This document shows positions 23,221 to 33,412 of a stretch of 64,000 bases of DNA, one piece after another. The stretch is from the NCBI GenBank assembly GCA_903632075.3, contig CAHIKZ030005207.1, forward strand, positions 1,575,001-1,639,000, given 5' to 3'. The translations under genes were made by a program, and so were the position numbers. Each line of letters opens with the position of its first letter. Within the stretch, counting starts at the first letter, position 1. Under the pieces are notes generated by a model. The model searched no databases, was not told where the DNA came from, and saw only the letters and a program-made list of their open reading frames with translations. The DNA is from Acanthosepion pharaonis (Eukaryota; Mollusca; Cephalopoda; Sepiida; Sepiidae).

Positions 23221-24221
23221 TGCAAAGAAATACTTAGTTATTATACTAAAACAGTAAACAGCATTCTATAAAATACCTTTCACCACAGGTGACAGGATTT
23301 TAAAGTGTGTATAAAATATTAAATAGACTTATTATTTTAAAAATCTATTTGATGCAACCATTTTCTGGTACTGTCAAGTTCTGTGAAACTGTTCTACACA
23401 TAGTGTCATTTATGTGAAACTGTAGTTGAATTTGAAAAATGCCAGGATGTAATCAACTAATTCTTGTCTACCATACCGATAATATTTTTTGATAATAACT
23501 GAGGCGAACAAAAGCATGAACTCTAGATAGTTTATCTACAATTTTGATTTAGATGTACAAATATTCATTTGAAAATTAGATATGTATAAGAGAAATGGAA
23601 AAGAACGACATTGTCTGTTGAATTGGACAGAAATTGTTTTACCAGAGTTTACAATGACGTTAGTCTGTTCAAATTAATACTAACTATATTTTTGTTTTGA
23701 CATAAACTTAATAAATTTAGTTCTAACGTCTAAACAACTGTCTACGGCAAATATTCCCTTACTAGTTTCCACCTCTCGTTCTTTAAATTAATTCCGTTAA
23801 GATAAATTAAACCTTGTATTTTCTTGTTATTTTATGAACAAAACGCTAAAAGGTATTTATTTTAGAAAAGAAATCTTAAATTTGTTACATCTAAAAAAAA
23901 AAAAAAAAAAAAGAAGTTCTGCTTGTATTTTTTAGCATGAGTTTCAGTCATCATTATTCAAGAAGCAATGCTTTCCTCCGCTAGGCTATTGTCTCGTGGG
24001 ACAATCCTGAGTATAAAATTTGGAGTCTTAAATCTAACGTGATTGTTGCTGTCTGTCATGCTTGATTTTGGTGACATAGTAATAATAAATTCAATCTCTG
24101 GGCTGGGCAGTACAGACTTGCACGCAGTGGAAACGGAGCGAGCAATAACTGAGTAATACTACATAAAAATTAGGCGAGATATCTCAAGCTACAGATTCTT
24201 CTCTTTTCGCTATCTTTGTAG
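23221..24221. other. No gene seen
   Basis: AT-rich; an A run of about 22 at 23890-23912 may mark a retroposon end. No gene is recognised. Confidence 0.45.
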
Positions 24222-24345
24222 ATTAAATAAAGGGTTTAGTTCGAAATTTCCTGAAGGTTACTGGTGAAGGCTGGAGTGCATAACGATTGAAACGTTGTGA
24301 TAACCGCAACAAAGTTGAGGACAATAGTCATCATGTACATAATTT
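24222..24345 (+). repeat. 3' end of the hammerhead-like-tailed SINE family
   Basis: AAATAAAGGGTTTAGTTCGA is followed by CCTGAAGGTTACTGGTGAAGG, as CTGGTGAAGGCTGGAG, and GATTGAAACGTTGTGA. This is a diverged copy of the tail at 14590-14700; the head is missing. Confidence 0.55.
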
Positions 24346-24599
24346 CAAAAGATGCTATTAAAATTATAAATTTTGCTCACTTGTATTTATTCTCAAGCTG
24401 TAATCTCAAGAAAATTACTTTATTTGAATAAATAAGCAGCTGTGAAAACCACGCATAAAACAATTGCTTATTGATAAAGATTTCAAGACTAGACTGGAAT
24501 TGAATAACAAAATATTGTTATTCAACCTCAAATATCAAATAAAGAAAATATGTTGATGATTTAGATCTGCGAAACAAGAACCTCTGTTGGGCAATATTG

Positions 24600-24835
24600 A
24601 ATATTGTTTACGGGTTATCAACCGGGATTATTTAAAGCCAGAAAATATTTTTAGATTATAAAATCTTTTGGAGATAATAACGATTTATTTAGTGATTCGA
24701 TCCCACAATCGACTACTCCAACGGGCTTTACATATATAATTTGTTTTGCTCTGATCCATACGGGATATTTACCCAAATTCTCAGTGGATACATGAAACCT
24801 TGCATAGAATTGAACCATATATGATTGTCCCATTC
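24600..24835 (-). repeat. tRNA-derived SINE, minus orientation
   Basis: The minus strand shows ATGGTTCAATTCTATGCAAG (degraded B-box), the body, then TTTTCTGGCTTTAAATAATC, CCGGTTGATAACCCGTAAA. The ending is the tail shared with 14106-14145. Confidence 0.65.
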
Positions 24836-25439
24836 ATATAATATGATAACTTATAATTTATTAATTATTTACAATAAAAGATTACTAAAAACAAGCAATA
24901 ATAAAACATAACAATTATGTCAACATACTGTATTAAGTTATATGACGAATACAATATTCCTTATTATCGTAGATCTGACTAACTGAAACGTACAACTTTT
25001 TTCATTAAGTTGAAAACTTTATTTTTCACCTCATGAAAAACACTTTACGGCTTCTCTTTTGGCATATTCGAATTGTCTTATGTTTGAGACTGTTATTAAG
25101 CAAAATGTATAAGTTTGTTTTTCCTGGGGTTGACTGCGGATAACAAGAAGGCTATTATATATCGCGCATGCGTGGGGGATTCACACATGGAGTGATTGAG
25201 ATGTTTGTTTTTTTATTTTTTATTTTTTTCATTCAGTCTTATTTTTTAGTGTCCAGTTTGAGGATTCTCAACGTGTTTTATCATTTTTTCTAGATTTTAT
25301 CCACCCCAACTCATTTATTCAATAAATATTTCCTATTACTCTTTTATTTTATCTTTGCTTTTTGTTATAACTTATCAGTTTCTCTTACTTTTCAAATTGA
25401 TTAGTTTCTTTTTAAACAGTATGACAAATTTTTCTCTAA
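24836..25439. other. No gene seen
   Basis: AT-rich. No supported feature. Confidence 0.45.
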
Positions 25440-25640
25440 TTTATTTTACTCGTCGAAATCTGTCAACCCCCCTCTCTCTTTTTTTATTTTATAATAAACA
25501 GCTGAATTTTTCTTCTCATATGCACATGCTCATTCTCTCCTTCATGCAAACTCTCTCATTATCTCTCTCACTCTCTCTCTTCAATCGAATTTTTTTTTCT
25601 CTCTCTCTCTCTCTCATTTATCACCTCGTTCTCTGTCTGT
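25440..25640. repeat. CT-rich tract with (CT)n
   Basis: Pyrimidine-rich; the clearest CT dinucleotide arrays are at 25553-25580 and 25597-25616. Confidence 0.85.
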
Positions 25641-25777
25641 GAAATAATGAAGCTCTCATCAACTTCTCACTGACATGCGCGCAATATAATCGAGCATGCG
25701 CACACAAAATATGCTCATATGACGATAAGCTATATTCAACATACAAATATGCATGATGCATTAATGTGGGCTCTCGT

Positions 25778-25782
25778 TATAT

Positions 25783-25813
<31 letters not shown>

Positions 25814-25832
25814 TAGATATATATGATTTCAC
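25778..25832. repeat. (TACA)n/(CA)n/(TA)n microsatellite
   Basis: Tetranucleotide ATAC units, then AC, then AT units. Confidence 0.9.
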
Positions 25833-26144
25833 TTTCTATTTCGATCGCAATGATTTTCTTTGGCAGTGTCATCAAGAATTCCTGCAAGGTTTCCCAACGT
25901 GGTGACAAGTCTATGATTGCGACGTGACAAAGATCACCGGCCGGCCGACCCGAGGATCAATTTATCAATATTTAAAATAAACAAGGTTAAATGTAAATAA
26001 ATAAATAATGGAGAAATAATAATAAAATGAAGTGAGGATTAACTTGAATAGGAATGGCGGATAGAAATACATTAAGATGGTTGAAATACATGAATATAGA
26101 AAAAAAATTACCAAGAAAAGAAGGCATTAATGTAATTTTTTTAA

Positions 26145-26156
26145 ATGATGATAATG

Positions 26157-26187
<31 letters not shown>
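26145..26187. repeat. (ATA)n microsatellite
   Basis: ATAATAATA trinucleotide array. Confidence 0.9.
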
Positions 26188-26344
26188 AACTCGGTGAGTG
26201 GAAATCAGGGGTCCAAGATAGGAATTATTATTGGCTGAGAAGGAAGAATGGAAGTGTCAATTTAGGCTTGGTTCCTTTACAGGCATCACTGCTAAATTTA
26301 ATAAAGAATATCTTTCTTTTTTTTTTCTTTTAAATAATAATCGG

Positions 26345-26699
26345 GTTGCATTACGGTTATCGGCATGGGAAACGTAATCGGTGAGCCGTGTTCGAATTCC
26401 GGCTTAGTCAGTTGCGTTCACTTTCGTGCAAATACTCTGAGGAAAGGCATGAATCCACTATTTCTCTCTAAAGTTATGAGACAAATACCAGGACAGACTG
26501 GTTGCTATCTATAGCTAGAGAGTGCATTTCTGAGAGAAGCCAAACTCTGAATTTCAAACCGCGGAGAATGAAATAAAAAAAAAACCACACCACTATCTTT
26601 CCGAAGAAGTATTAGTAATTGACGGATAATGAAGGAAAGGGATATGTGGAGAGTCATGTTCTGAGTCTTGAAGGGACATGGCGTGACGTTCATCAGTCG
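26345..26699 (+). repeat. tRNA-derived SINE, long form
   Basis: GAGCCGTGTTCGAATTCCGG contains a perfect B-box. The body has CACTTTCGTGCAAATACTCT and GCATGAATCCACT, then GACAGACTGGTTGCTATC, an ACCACACCACTATCTTTCC block and GTGGAGAGTCATGTTC. The same body blocks occur at 21985-22240 and 41260-41480, so this is one long SINE type. Confidence 0.65.
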
Positions 26700-27090
26700 T
26701 AATTTGTATAAAGAACATCTGACACGAGAAATTAATAAACACATTGAAATAGCAAAAGACGCATTCCAAAAGCTAAGCAAAGTATTAAGAAACAAGAAAG
26801 TGTCGTTAGAAAGAAAGAAACACACGCACGCACAAACGGGTGTTGAACTGCTATGTAATATCAATCAACCTCTATGGTAGTGAATGCAATAAAGATGAGA
26901 TTCTACAGAAGGATGCTGAGAATGCCATGAACGGAGCGCATAAGGAACGAAGAAGTCTTGAGAATAATGGAAAGAAAAAGATCAAACTAGAATCAGAAAG
27001 GGTTGAATTCTTGAACTCAATCCTTGGGTACCTAATGAGGAAGGAGGGCTTGGAGAATTTGAAACTCACAGGAAAGGGGGAAAGATCGAT
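26700..27090 (+). pseudogene. RTE-like LINE, C-terminal remnant
   Basis: The plus strand reads TREINKHIEIAKDAFQKLSK, then ISINLYGSECN, MRFYRRMLRMP, then in another frame LGYLMRKEGLENLKLTGKGE. It is the same C-terminal segment as at 9640-10085 and 45726-46110, broken by frameshifts. Confidence 0.7.
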
Positions 27091-27119
27091 TTACCTACCC
27101 GATCAGCTTCTGCAAATGA

Positions 27120-27360
27120 ATGGCGGATTGTTTTATTGATTTGTTTTTTATGGGTTATCAACTTTTTTACATGTTACTCAGTCAGAGAATGTAAGAAATT
27201 TTTGAAGATAATAATGATTTACTGATACAAGTCTTACTAATTAATCGATAGCTTGGCGGAGAAGAGGTGGATTCATGCCTTTCCCAAGGGTGTTTGTATG
27301 TAAGTGAATATAACAAACACGCCTAGTCCAGTCGAGAATCGTCCGCACTATTGCTCGACG
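27120..27360 (-). repeat. tRNA-derived SINE, minus orientation
   Basis: On the minus strand the body has TTATATTCACTTACATACAA, GGCATGAATCCACCTC and ATCGATTAATTAGTAAGACT. The tail (GTTGATAACCCATAAAAAAC) is at 27140-27165. The B-box is degraded. Confidence 0.6.
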
Positions 27361-28080
27361 ATGTGATTGATGGCTCAGTGACATCCTGCGACGATGTGAT
27401 GACCAGCTTAACAGTCATCTATCAGTTTGACCTGCCATCTGCAAGCTGGAGACGACCTTGCCATAAACAATGCAACCGCTGAAAGGATGTCGTCGGCCAG
27501 GACCTCCAACAGATTAATTTGGCACTGGAAGATGTTCCAGAGCTCTGCCAAGACTGTGAAAGCTGGAGGGACAAGGTGGCTCAACGCCTTCATAGTATGA
27601 TATTTAGCAGCAGCATCCCATCACTTTTGAAGCTTGTATTGCTTGGCATTGCTAATATTATGCGAAAGGCGTTCTCTGACTGCGATCTTACGACTTGAAG
27701 GAGAACTTCCATATTGGAAGATGCTTGGTTGATGACTAAAACCGTGTTCGTTTCAAGCAACATCTCGTCTCTTCATTACTCCAATGCTCTATTCAGTAAT
27801 CTTCGTTCTCTTTTTCCTTGTTACTATTTCTCTTCTTTTTCGTCTTGTTCTTTTTGTTATTTTATTATCAGCATGTGATTCCAAAGTCGCTTTAGCTGCC
27901 GTCTCCTTCAACTTAAAAAAAACGGAAGAAAAAAAACTCAACACGCAGCTATAATGCTCACCCCTACCGCTATCAGTTATGAACAACATTATACTTATTA
28001 TTTAAATATGATCTTCAGGCTTTTGTGCATACTTTGGGACTTGTATCTTTCTGCCGTTGTTTTGTATACAAAAACGATTT
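27361..28080. other. No gene seen
   Basis: 27360-27770 is less AT-rich than average and may be an old repeat; no protein family is recognised on either strand. Confidence 0.4.
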
Positions 28081-28084
28081 TTTT

Positions 28085-28128
<44 letters not shown>
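28081..28128. repeat. T run plus (AT)n
   Basis: Ten T then about 19 AT units, ending exactly where the palindrome at 28129 begins. Confidence 0.95.
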
Positions 28129-28130
<2 letters not shown>

Positions 28131-28242
28131 TTGGATTGATGTGAGTTTGTGACCTGGGTTTCACGCTTTTGCGATCGTCAGAGTTTGTCTGACGCTCGCA
28201 AAAGCGTGAAACCCAGGGTCACAAACTCACATCAATCCAACC
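28129..28242. mobile_element. Near-perfect 114-bp palindrome carrying hammerhead copies
   Basis: The outer ends are GGTTGGATTGATGTGAGTTT and, on the opposite strand, the same sequence. The two arms of about 55 bases differ at only a few positions and meet near 28185 with almost no loop. Each strand therefore contains a hammerhead-type core. The element abuts an (AT)n array. It resembles a terminal hairpin of a hammerhead-bearing retroelement. Confidence 0.85.
28181..28228 (+). ncRNA. Hammerhead ribozyme candidate
   Basis: Order on the plus strand: stem I GAGTTTGT (28181-28188), CTGACGC (28189-28195), stem II CGC/GCG with an AAAA loop, GAAA (28208-28211), stem III ACCC/GGGT, cleavage triplet GTC ending at 28220, stem I partner ACAAACTC (28221-28228), a perfect 8-bp match. 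The only core deviation is C for A at the last base of CUGANGA, plus a T-T mismatch at the base of stem II. The opposite arm, on the minus strand, keeps CTGACGA but has no matching stem I. Activity cannot be judged from sequence. Confidence 0.6.
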
Positions 28243-28389
28243 AAATACGTTAGCTCTATCTCTGATATTGAGCGCTTTCTCTGTTGACATACAGACTAGG
28301 TTACATTTGTCATTCGCGCGCGTTTGTGACTAGTCTGTCTTCAGCGTTTAACGTGTGTGGTAGTGAGTTAACTGGGAAGTGTTCCGTTT

Positions 28390-29624
28390 AACAATGGCAG
28401 GGTATTCATATCCTGAGCAGGCAGATATGATTTTTACATACGACTGGTAATGATCTTGAGGCTACAAGGCTGCATCAAATTGCGTTTCCAGACCGAAGGC
28501 AGACGAGTCATCCAACCTTTGGTGCTGTTTATTGTGGCGTTCATAACACAGGATCCGTGGCATCACAAACTATGGAGGGAGGAAGGCCGAGATTCGCTCG
28601 TATGCCTGACCACGAAGAACATTTTCTACAGGCTGTCGTTGACGACCCATGTATCAGCATATGTCAAATGTCCCTGGCATGTCGTACACCTCATAGTACC
28701 GCATGGAGAGTACTTGAAGAGCACCTCCTATGTCCGTATCATTTGTAACGTCCTCTGATCACTTATTACGGGAGAACTTTTGCCGATGGTTTATTGCACA
28801 AGCTACCATTCTATTGTTTGCCTCTTCAGTCTTGTTTAAGGATGAGGCAACATTTGGAAGAGATGGAATAACAAATTTACGCAACCAGCATGGACGGGTC
28901 GAAATCCCTATGGCAGAATACATGCTAGAAATATATGTGGGCTGGAAATGAACTGACTGTCGAGTAGGTCCATATGTTCTCCCAGCACGTCTTACTGATT
29001 ATGTCTACAGGGACTTTATTTCGAACTCACTTCCAAATATGCTAGAGGATGTACTCCTTTTAATACGAAGACGGTTCATGCATGAACCTGCACATTTTAG
29101 TCACATTGTTCACGAAGCACTGGCTGTTATCTACCATCTTGCACGTTCCCTCGACGTTCCTTAGGATTTTTATCTATTGGGCCACCTAAAACAATTGGTT
29201 TATGCAACAGATATTAATAATACAGAAACGCTTCATCAACGTGTCACGGGGGTCTGCGAAACCATTAGACGCTATGTGGGAATTTTTGAAAGGGTCCGCC
29301 AGTCATTGATCCGAAGAATGTGTAGAAACGAGTGGAGGGCATTTTGAATGCTTGTTATGAGTTGCTGTGTTTAGCTACAACGATTGCGTTTGGAACATAT
29401 GTTTATATGGACATTTTACCGTTTTCTGGTGTCAGAAACCCACCCTCGAAGTTTGTAAAAGTTTCTTGGATTGTATGTTTAACAGCGGCCACCGTAATGT
29501 TTAAACTTAATAATTAAAAAACGAAGGTTTTACGTGCATATGTTTATATGAACTTTTGTCGTTGTTTTGGTTTGAGGAACCCACTCCTAAGTTCAGAGAA
29601 GTATTTTGATACACCCTGTATATA

Positions 29625-29625
<1 letters not shown>
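28390..29625 (+). pseudogene. Decayed DDE transposon (Tc-like, arthropod DUF4817/Tc3 type)
   Basis: The plus strand, with frame changes, reads GSVASQTMEGGRPRFARMPD, ACRTPHSTAWRVLEEH, a middle part with many stops, then HEPAHFSHIVHEALAV, LGHLKQLVYATDINNTETLH and FERVRQSLIRR. These follow the order HTH, catalytic D (AHF block) and C-terminal DxY region of a transposase family common in arthropods. The 3' end finishes in GTATTTTGATACACCCTGTA, a typical terminus. The left terminus was not found. Blocks of 29398-29472 recur at 29540-29615, a duplication within the 3' end. Confidence 0.65.

Positions 29626-29668
<43 letters not shown>
29625..29668. repeat. (TA)n microsatellite
   Basis: TA array directly after the transposon terminus. 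Confidence 0.9.
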
Positions 29669-29669
<1 letters not shown>

Positions 29670-29815
29670 CTCAAACACTAATATTCCATGGTTATAATTT
29701 GTTACATTGGAATCGTAATCACGATCCAATTCATCAGACCTACAAATTCAATCGGAAAATATCTTACTCTGTCCTGGACATCGAGTTATACCTGGATTCT
29801 ATCCTCTTGGGAATT

Positions 29816-29816
<1 letters not shown>

Positions 29817-29890
<74 letters not shown>
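29817..29890. repeat. (AC)n(AT)n microsatellite
   Basis: About 15 AC units then about 20 AT units, ending where the palindrome at 29891 starts. Confidence 0.95.
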
Positions 29891-29894
<4 letters not shown>

Positions 29895-30094
29895 AAAAAT
29901 ATACGGAAAAAACAAACAAAATCCTAATATGCAATTATGCTTTTTTAATGTTAATATAATGTCAACGTCGGACGTTTCGGTCTAATAGACCATCTTCAGG
30001 ACATATTCATAAAACATTAAAAACATTATATTAACATTAAAACAGCATAATTGCATATTAGGATTTTTGATTGTTTTTTCCGTATATTTTTCTT
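29891..30094. mobile_element. Long inverted repeat, Penelope-like terminal hairpin
   Basis: The left arm 29891-29962 (AAAGAAAAATATACGG, then ATCCTAATATGCAATTATGC) and the right arm 30023-30094 (GCATAATTGCATATTAGGAT, then CCGTATATTTTTCTT) are near-perfect reverse complements of about 72 bases. The 60-base centre holds a hammerhead-like motif on the minus strand. The element abuts (AT)n on its left and fits a solo terminal repeat of a Penelope-like element. Confidence 0.75.
29959..30004 (-). ncRNA. Hammerhead-like motif
   Basis: On the minus strand: stem I ATGTC, CTGAAGA, a single T, stem II GGTC/GACC with a TATTA loop, GAAA, stem III ACGT/ACGT with a CCG loop, triplet GTT, then GACAT pairing with stem I. 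All helices are present. The extra T between CTGAAGA and stem II departs from the canonical core, so activity is uncertain. Confidence 0.5.
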
Positions 30095-30123
30095 CATACT
30101 GTCGGATATATATCCATATATTT

Positions 30124-30258
30124 GCTTATATATATATATATATAGAGAGAGAGAGTTTGTTGGGTGTTCTTCTAAAATACGGATATTCACTAAAAATAAC
30201 GTTTGGAGTAATATCTATCTATACATCACACACACATATTTATATATATATATAAATT
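30124..30258. repeat. (TA)n, (GA)n and (CA)n short arrays
   Basis: TA at 30127-30144, GA at 30145-30155, CA/TA at 30226-30256. Confidence 0.85.
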
Positions 30259-31342
30259 AGAAAAACAGAGACGAACGTAACGAGACTTGGCTACATAGGT
30301 AGATATAAAGAGATTGTTCGATAGATCAACGCAGATACACTCGAATTTCAGTTATTTATTTTAAATATGTTTAACTTTCATATGGATTTAATTCGGTCTG
30401 GATATTTCGCATAGACTGTGTACAAACAACGATTGTTCGCGTGTGTTTAATTCTTTCTGCATGTAGGTGTTGTAGCGTTTAATTAGTCACTTTTCTCTCT
30501 GAGATTTTACTTTTTTGTTTAAGGTACTGATTTTTGTTTCTTAGTTTATCTTTTGCTTTGTTTTTCATAGCGATGACAAAGTTCATATTTATTTCTTTAT
30601 TTATTTCGATAAACCAGACTCATCTCTTCCACAATAAGCCACAAAATTCTCAGTGGAAACATATTGTTTCTCTAATTAATATTTCAGATCATGAATAATT
30701 GGAATATCAACCTTTGTGTGTCCTTCATCGATAAAAATCAAATTAAAAAAAACAAAAAAAAACGAGAAAGAAAATGAAGCACTGAACAAACAACAATAAT
30801 CAATTAATTAATTACATTTATTCTTATATTTTTGCTTTCTCTCACGACAAATGTCCTCCTTTCTTAATCTATATTCTGCTTTTGCTTTCCTCATCTTATT
30901 TTACGCCATTACTCTGTGTTAACATCGCGGAATTTCAGTGGGTTTTTTTTGTTTTTTTTTTGGCTGTTTTTTTCTTTCTTTTTTTTTCTACTTTGTTTTT
31001 TAATTCTTTTCTCTCTTTCTCGAGAATAATAGTTTGTCTTGTGTATTGTTGCCAATAATATCCGAAAAAGGCCAAAGTTCAATAATATACTTAATGAAGA
31101 CGTTGTTTATATTCGAACTAGCATTGGTGATGATGATGAATGCAGTTTTGTAGCGTTAATGTTAATGCATTTGTTCTGGATCATGCTGATACTTTAGGAG
31201 ATAAGGATGATGATGATGATGATGCTATGATGTCAACACACAAGCAAGAAACTTTTCAAAACTCTAACGAAAACTTTTTACGACAATTATTTATTTATCG
31301 ATTATCAAAATACTAAAAAAATAAACGATATTGTTATACAGG
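30259..31342. other. No gene seen
   Basis: AT-rich with T runs at 30945-30990 and (GAT)n at 31205-31225. No supported gene. Confidence 0.45.
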
Positions 31343-31350
31343 TGTGTGTA

Positions 31351-31388
<38 letters not shown>

Positions 31389-31392
31389 AGAG
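31343..31392. repeat. (TG)n microsatellite
   Basis: About 20 TG units followed by GA units. Confidence 0.95.
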
Positions 31393-31689
31393 AGAAATTG
31401 CAAATAATACTCACAAATATATAATGGAATATATATCATAGCGATTTTTATTGGTTTCGGTGTAAATAATTTGCTTCGTTCTATTGTCTCCATTTTTCCT
31501 CTTAATTTTTTTTTTTTTTTTTTTTGCAAGAAACAATTCTTGGGCTTCCAAATTACATTGCATTTTTTTCTTACTTTTATTTGCTTTTCGCAGTTGTTAG
31601 ATCGTTAAAATGAAAACTTTTGGGACTACGGTTCAATCTCCAAGTCTGCATAGAAAATTTAGGTTACTTTAATTTAATATTCCCTTATT

Positions 31690-31860
31690 TGTGTTGATGT
31701 TGTTACCACAATATTTCGGCCGATCAATTCTACAACTTTCTTTTTTAAAGTCTAAATATATGTTTATAAATAGACAATCATTTTCTTGCTTAAGTATTGT
31801 ATACCTGAAGAAGGCTGTAGAATGGCTCGGACAGAACATGGTAATAACCTCAACATGTCG
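31690..31860. repeat. Possible decayed hammerhead-like element
   Basis: ACCTGAAGAAGGCTG at about 31804 and ATATTTCGGCCGATC at about 31712 look like the two halves of the tail family at 14230-14705, in inverted arrangement, but most of the motif is lost. Confidence 0.3.
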
Positions 31861-31917
31861 ACTTCAACGATCTAAACAAAGTAAGTTATTTTAACGATCC
31901 ATCTCAGAGTTACAGAC

Positions 31918-32367
31918 CAGTGTTTCTCAATGTTTTTACCATTTTTGGACATTTGAAATAGTTTTCATATCTCCGGAAACTTCTGCATAAAAATTATTAT
32001 ATACCATAATTAATATCTTTTCCTTTTATATTTTTATCGTAGTTCACGTGGTAAACATATATATTTTTTCGGATATCTGATTTAAGAAAAAAAATGGCCC
32101 CTTTTTTATCAAATTTATTGGCAATCCACCGAGGTTTTCATTCATCAAACAAAAAATAAATATAAATAACCAATATCATTATAATTTATTATAATAACCA
32201 AGGATTTTCCAACAATATGTTGTATGTGTATCGTCAAATTACAAATATAAAATACTAAAAAAATGACTGAAAAATGCGTTAGCCTATTTATCACTGTTTC
32301 ACGCGGAACCCCAAGCGACCACTTGCGGAACTTTAGGGTTACGGGGAACACCGCTTGATAAACACTG
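31918..32367. mobile_element. Non-autonomous hAT-like element
   Basis: The left end is CAGTGTTTCTCAATG and the right end, on the minus strand, is CAGTGTTTATCAAGC. These match the CAGTG(T/G)TTCTCAA termini of hAT transposons. The sub-terminal right part has the common GTTCCGC and GGGGTTCCGCG blocks. The flanking 8 bases (TTACAGAC and TTTTAGAT) agree only partly. No transposase frame is present. Confidence 0.7.
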
Positions 32368-32387
32368 TTTTAGATAATATAACACCA

Positions 32388-32390
<3 letters not shown>

Positions 32391-32421
<31 letters not shown>
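32391..32421. repeat. (TA)n microsatellite
   Basis: About 15 TA units. Confidence 0.95.
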
Positions 32422-32423
<2 letters not shown>

Positions 32424-32569
32424 TCTTCCTTACATAAAAATCCTTTCATTAAAATTAAATAAAAATATGCATGAGTGGCGAAAATAAACAGGATTCATTG
32501 TCATCTTACGCCCAGAAAGTAGACGCAAACAAGACGCAACGTGATTAGATTCGACTACACCATAGAGAA

Positions 32570-32660
32570 CGGACTTACTTTTTCCAGAGAAATATATCCT
32601 GTGAACCCTCCACCCTCATTACGTGTCCTAGAAATGTCAATTGGCTCCTTCTGTTCAAAT
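32570..32660 (-). pseudogene. RTE-like LINE, short C-terminal fragment
   Basis: The minus strand reads QLTFLGHVMRVEGSQDIF, the conserved FLGH(V/I)MR-EG block of the family at 26700-27090 and 45726-46110. Confidence 0.65.
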
Positions 32661-33412
32661 TTCAAAATAATAAAAAGTTATAGCAACCAAATAAGAATAA
32701 TAATTAAAATTTGACACGATTTGGAATTACGTAAGTAAATCAAGAAGCTCGTAGCCTAATCTCGAAAAAAAAGTTTATATTTATATATGTTAATGCATTT
32801 AATGAAGATGGGAATATTAATCACATGCACGATAAGCCAAAAGTTACGCGCCACCCTTGGATTTAATAATTAGTAAGGTTCATTGATTTAACTCCGACTA
32901 AGCAACAAAGATGAAACTATTTAATCCATTAGTGTATAACTTCCAATTTTTTTAAAGGAGAGGTTACCTAAAGTTTAAAATCCACCAGACCTGAGATTAT
33001 AATTAGCCAAAAAGCTGGATTAAGCAAAATAGGTAACATTTTAAGGATATTTTATGCAATAATGTTAATTTTGTTGTTATTATTAATGGATAGATAAGTA
33101 TCCTCGACTATGAGTGGCCAGTTATATAGAATAGATTAGTGAATATATGATAAAACCTTTCAGAAAAAGAAAGTCCTTTTGCTTCGAAAAGAACTAGTAA
33201 AGTAGTTTAAAAAGGTAAATAAGTAAAAAAAATAAAAAAAAAGTCACGAAACCTTCGTTTTGTAGGCGATTTTTCGAAATCGAGAAGGTGGTCATAAACT
33301 TATTCTCGATCGAATCTGATATATTAAAAGTTTCAGGTCAAAATTCTGTCAAATACTTACGTTTTCGGCTCCGAACTTTGGGCCCACCTTTGTAGATGAT
33401 AAATCGACTTAC
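32661..33412. other. Presumed intron of the receptor gene, no exon found
   Basis: The region lies downstream of the 33413 splice donor (minus strand). I did not find an exon comparable to 60673-60741 here. Confidence 0.4.

Noticed and set aside
33338..33412. Continuation of the minus-strand receptor frame by 24 codons
   Set aside because: Read-through of a GTAAGT donor located at the conserved intron position; the extra residues are basic and unlike the family.
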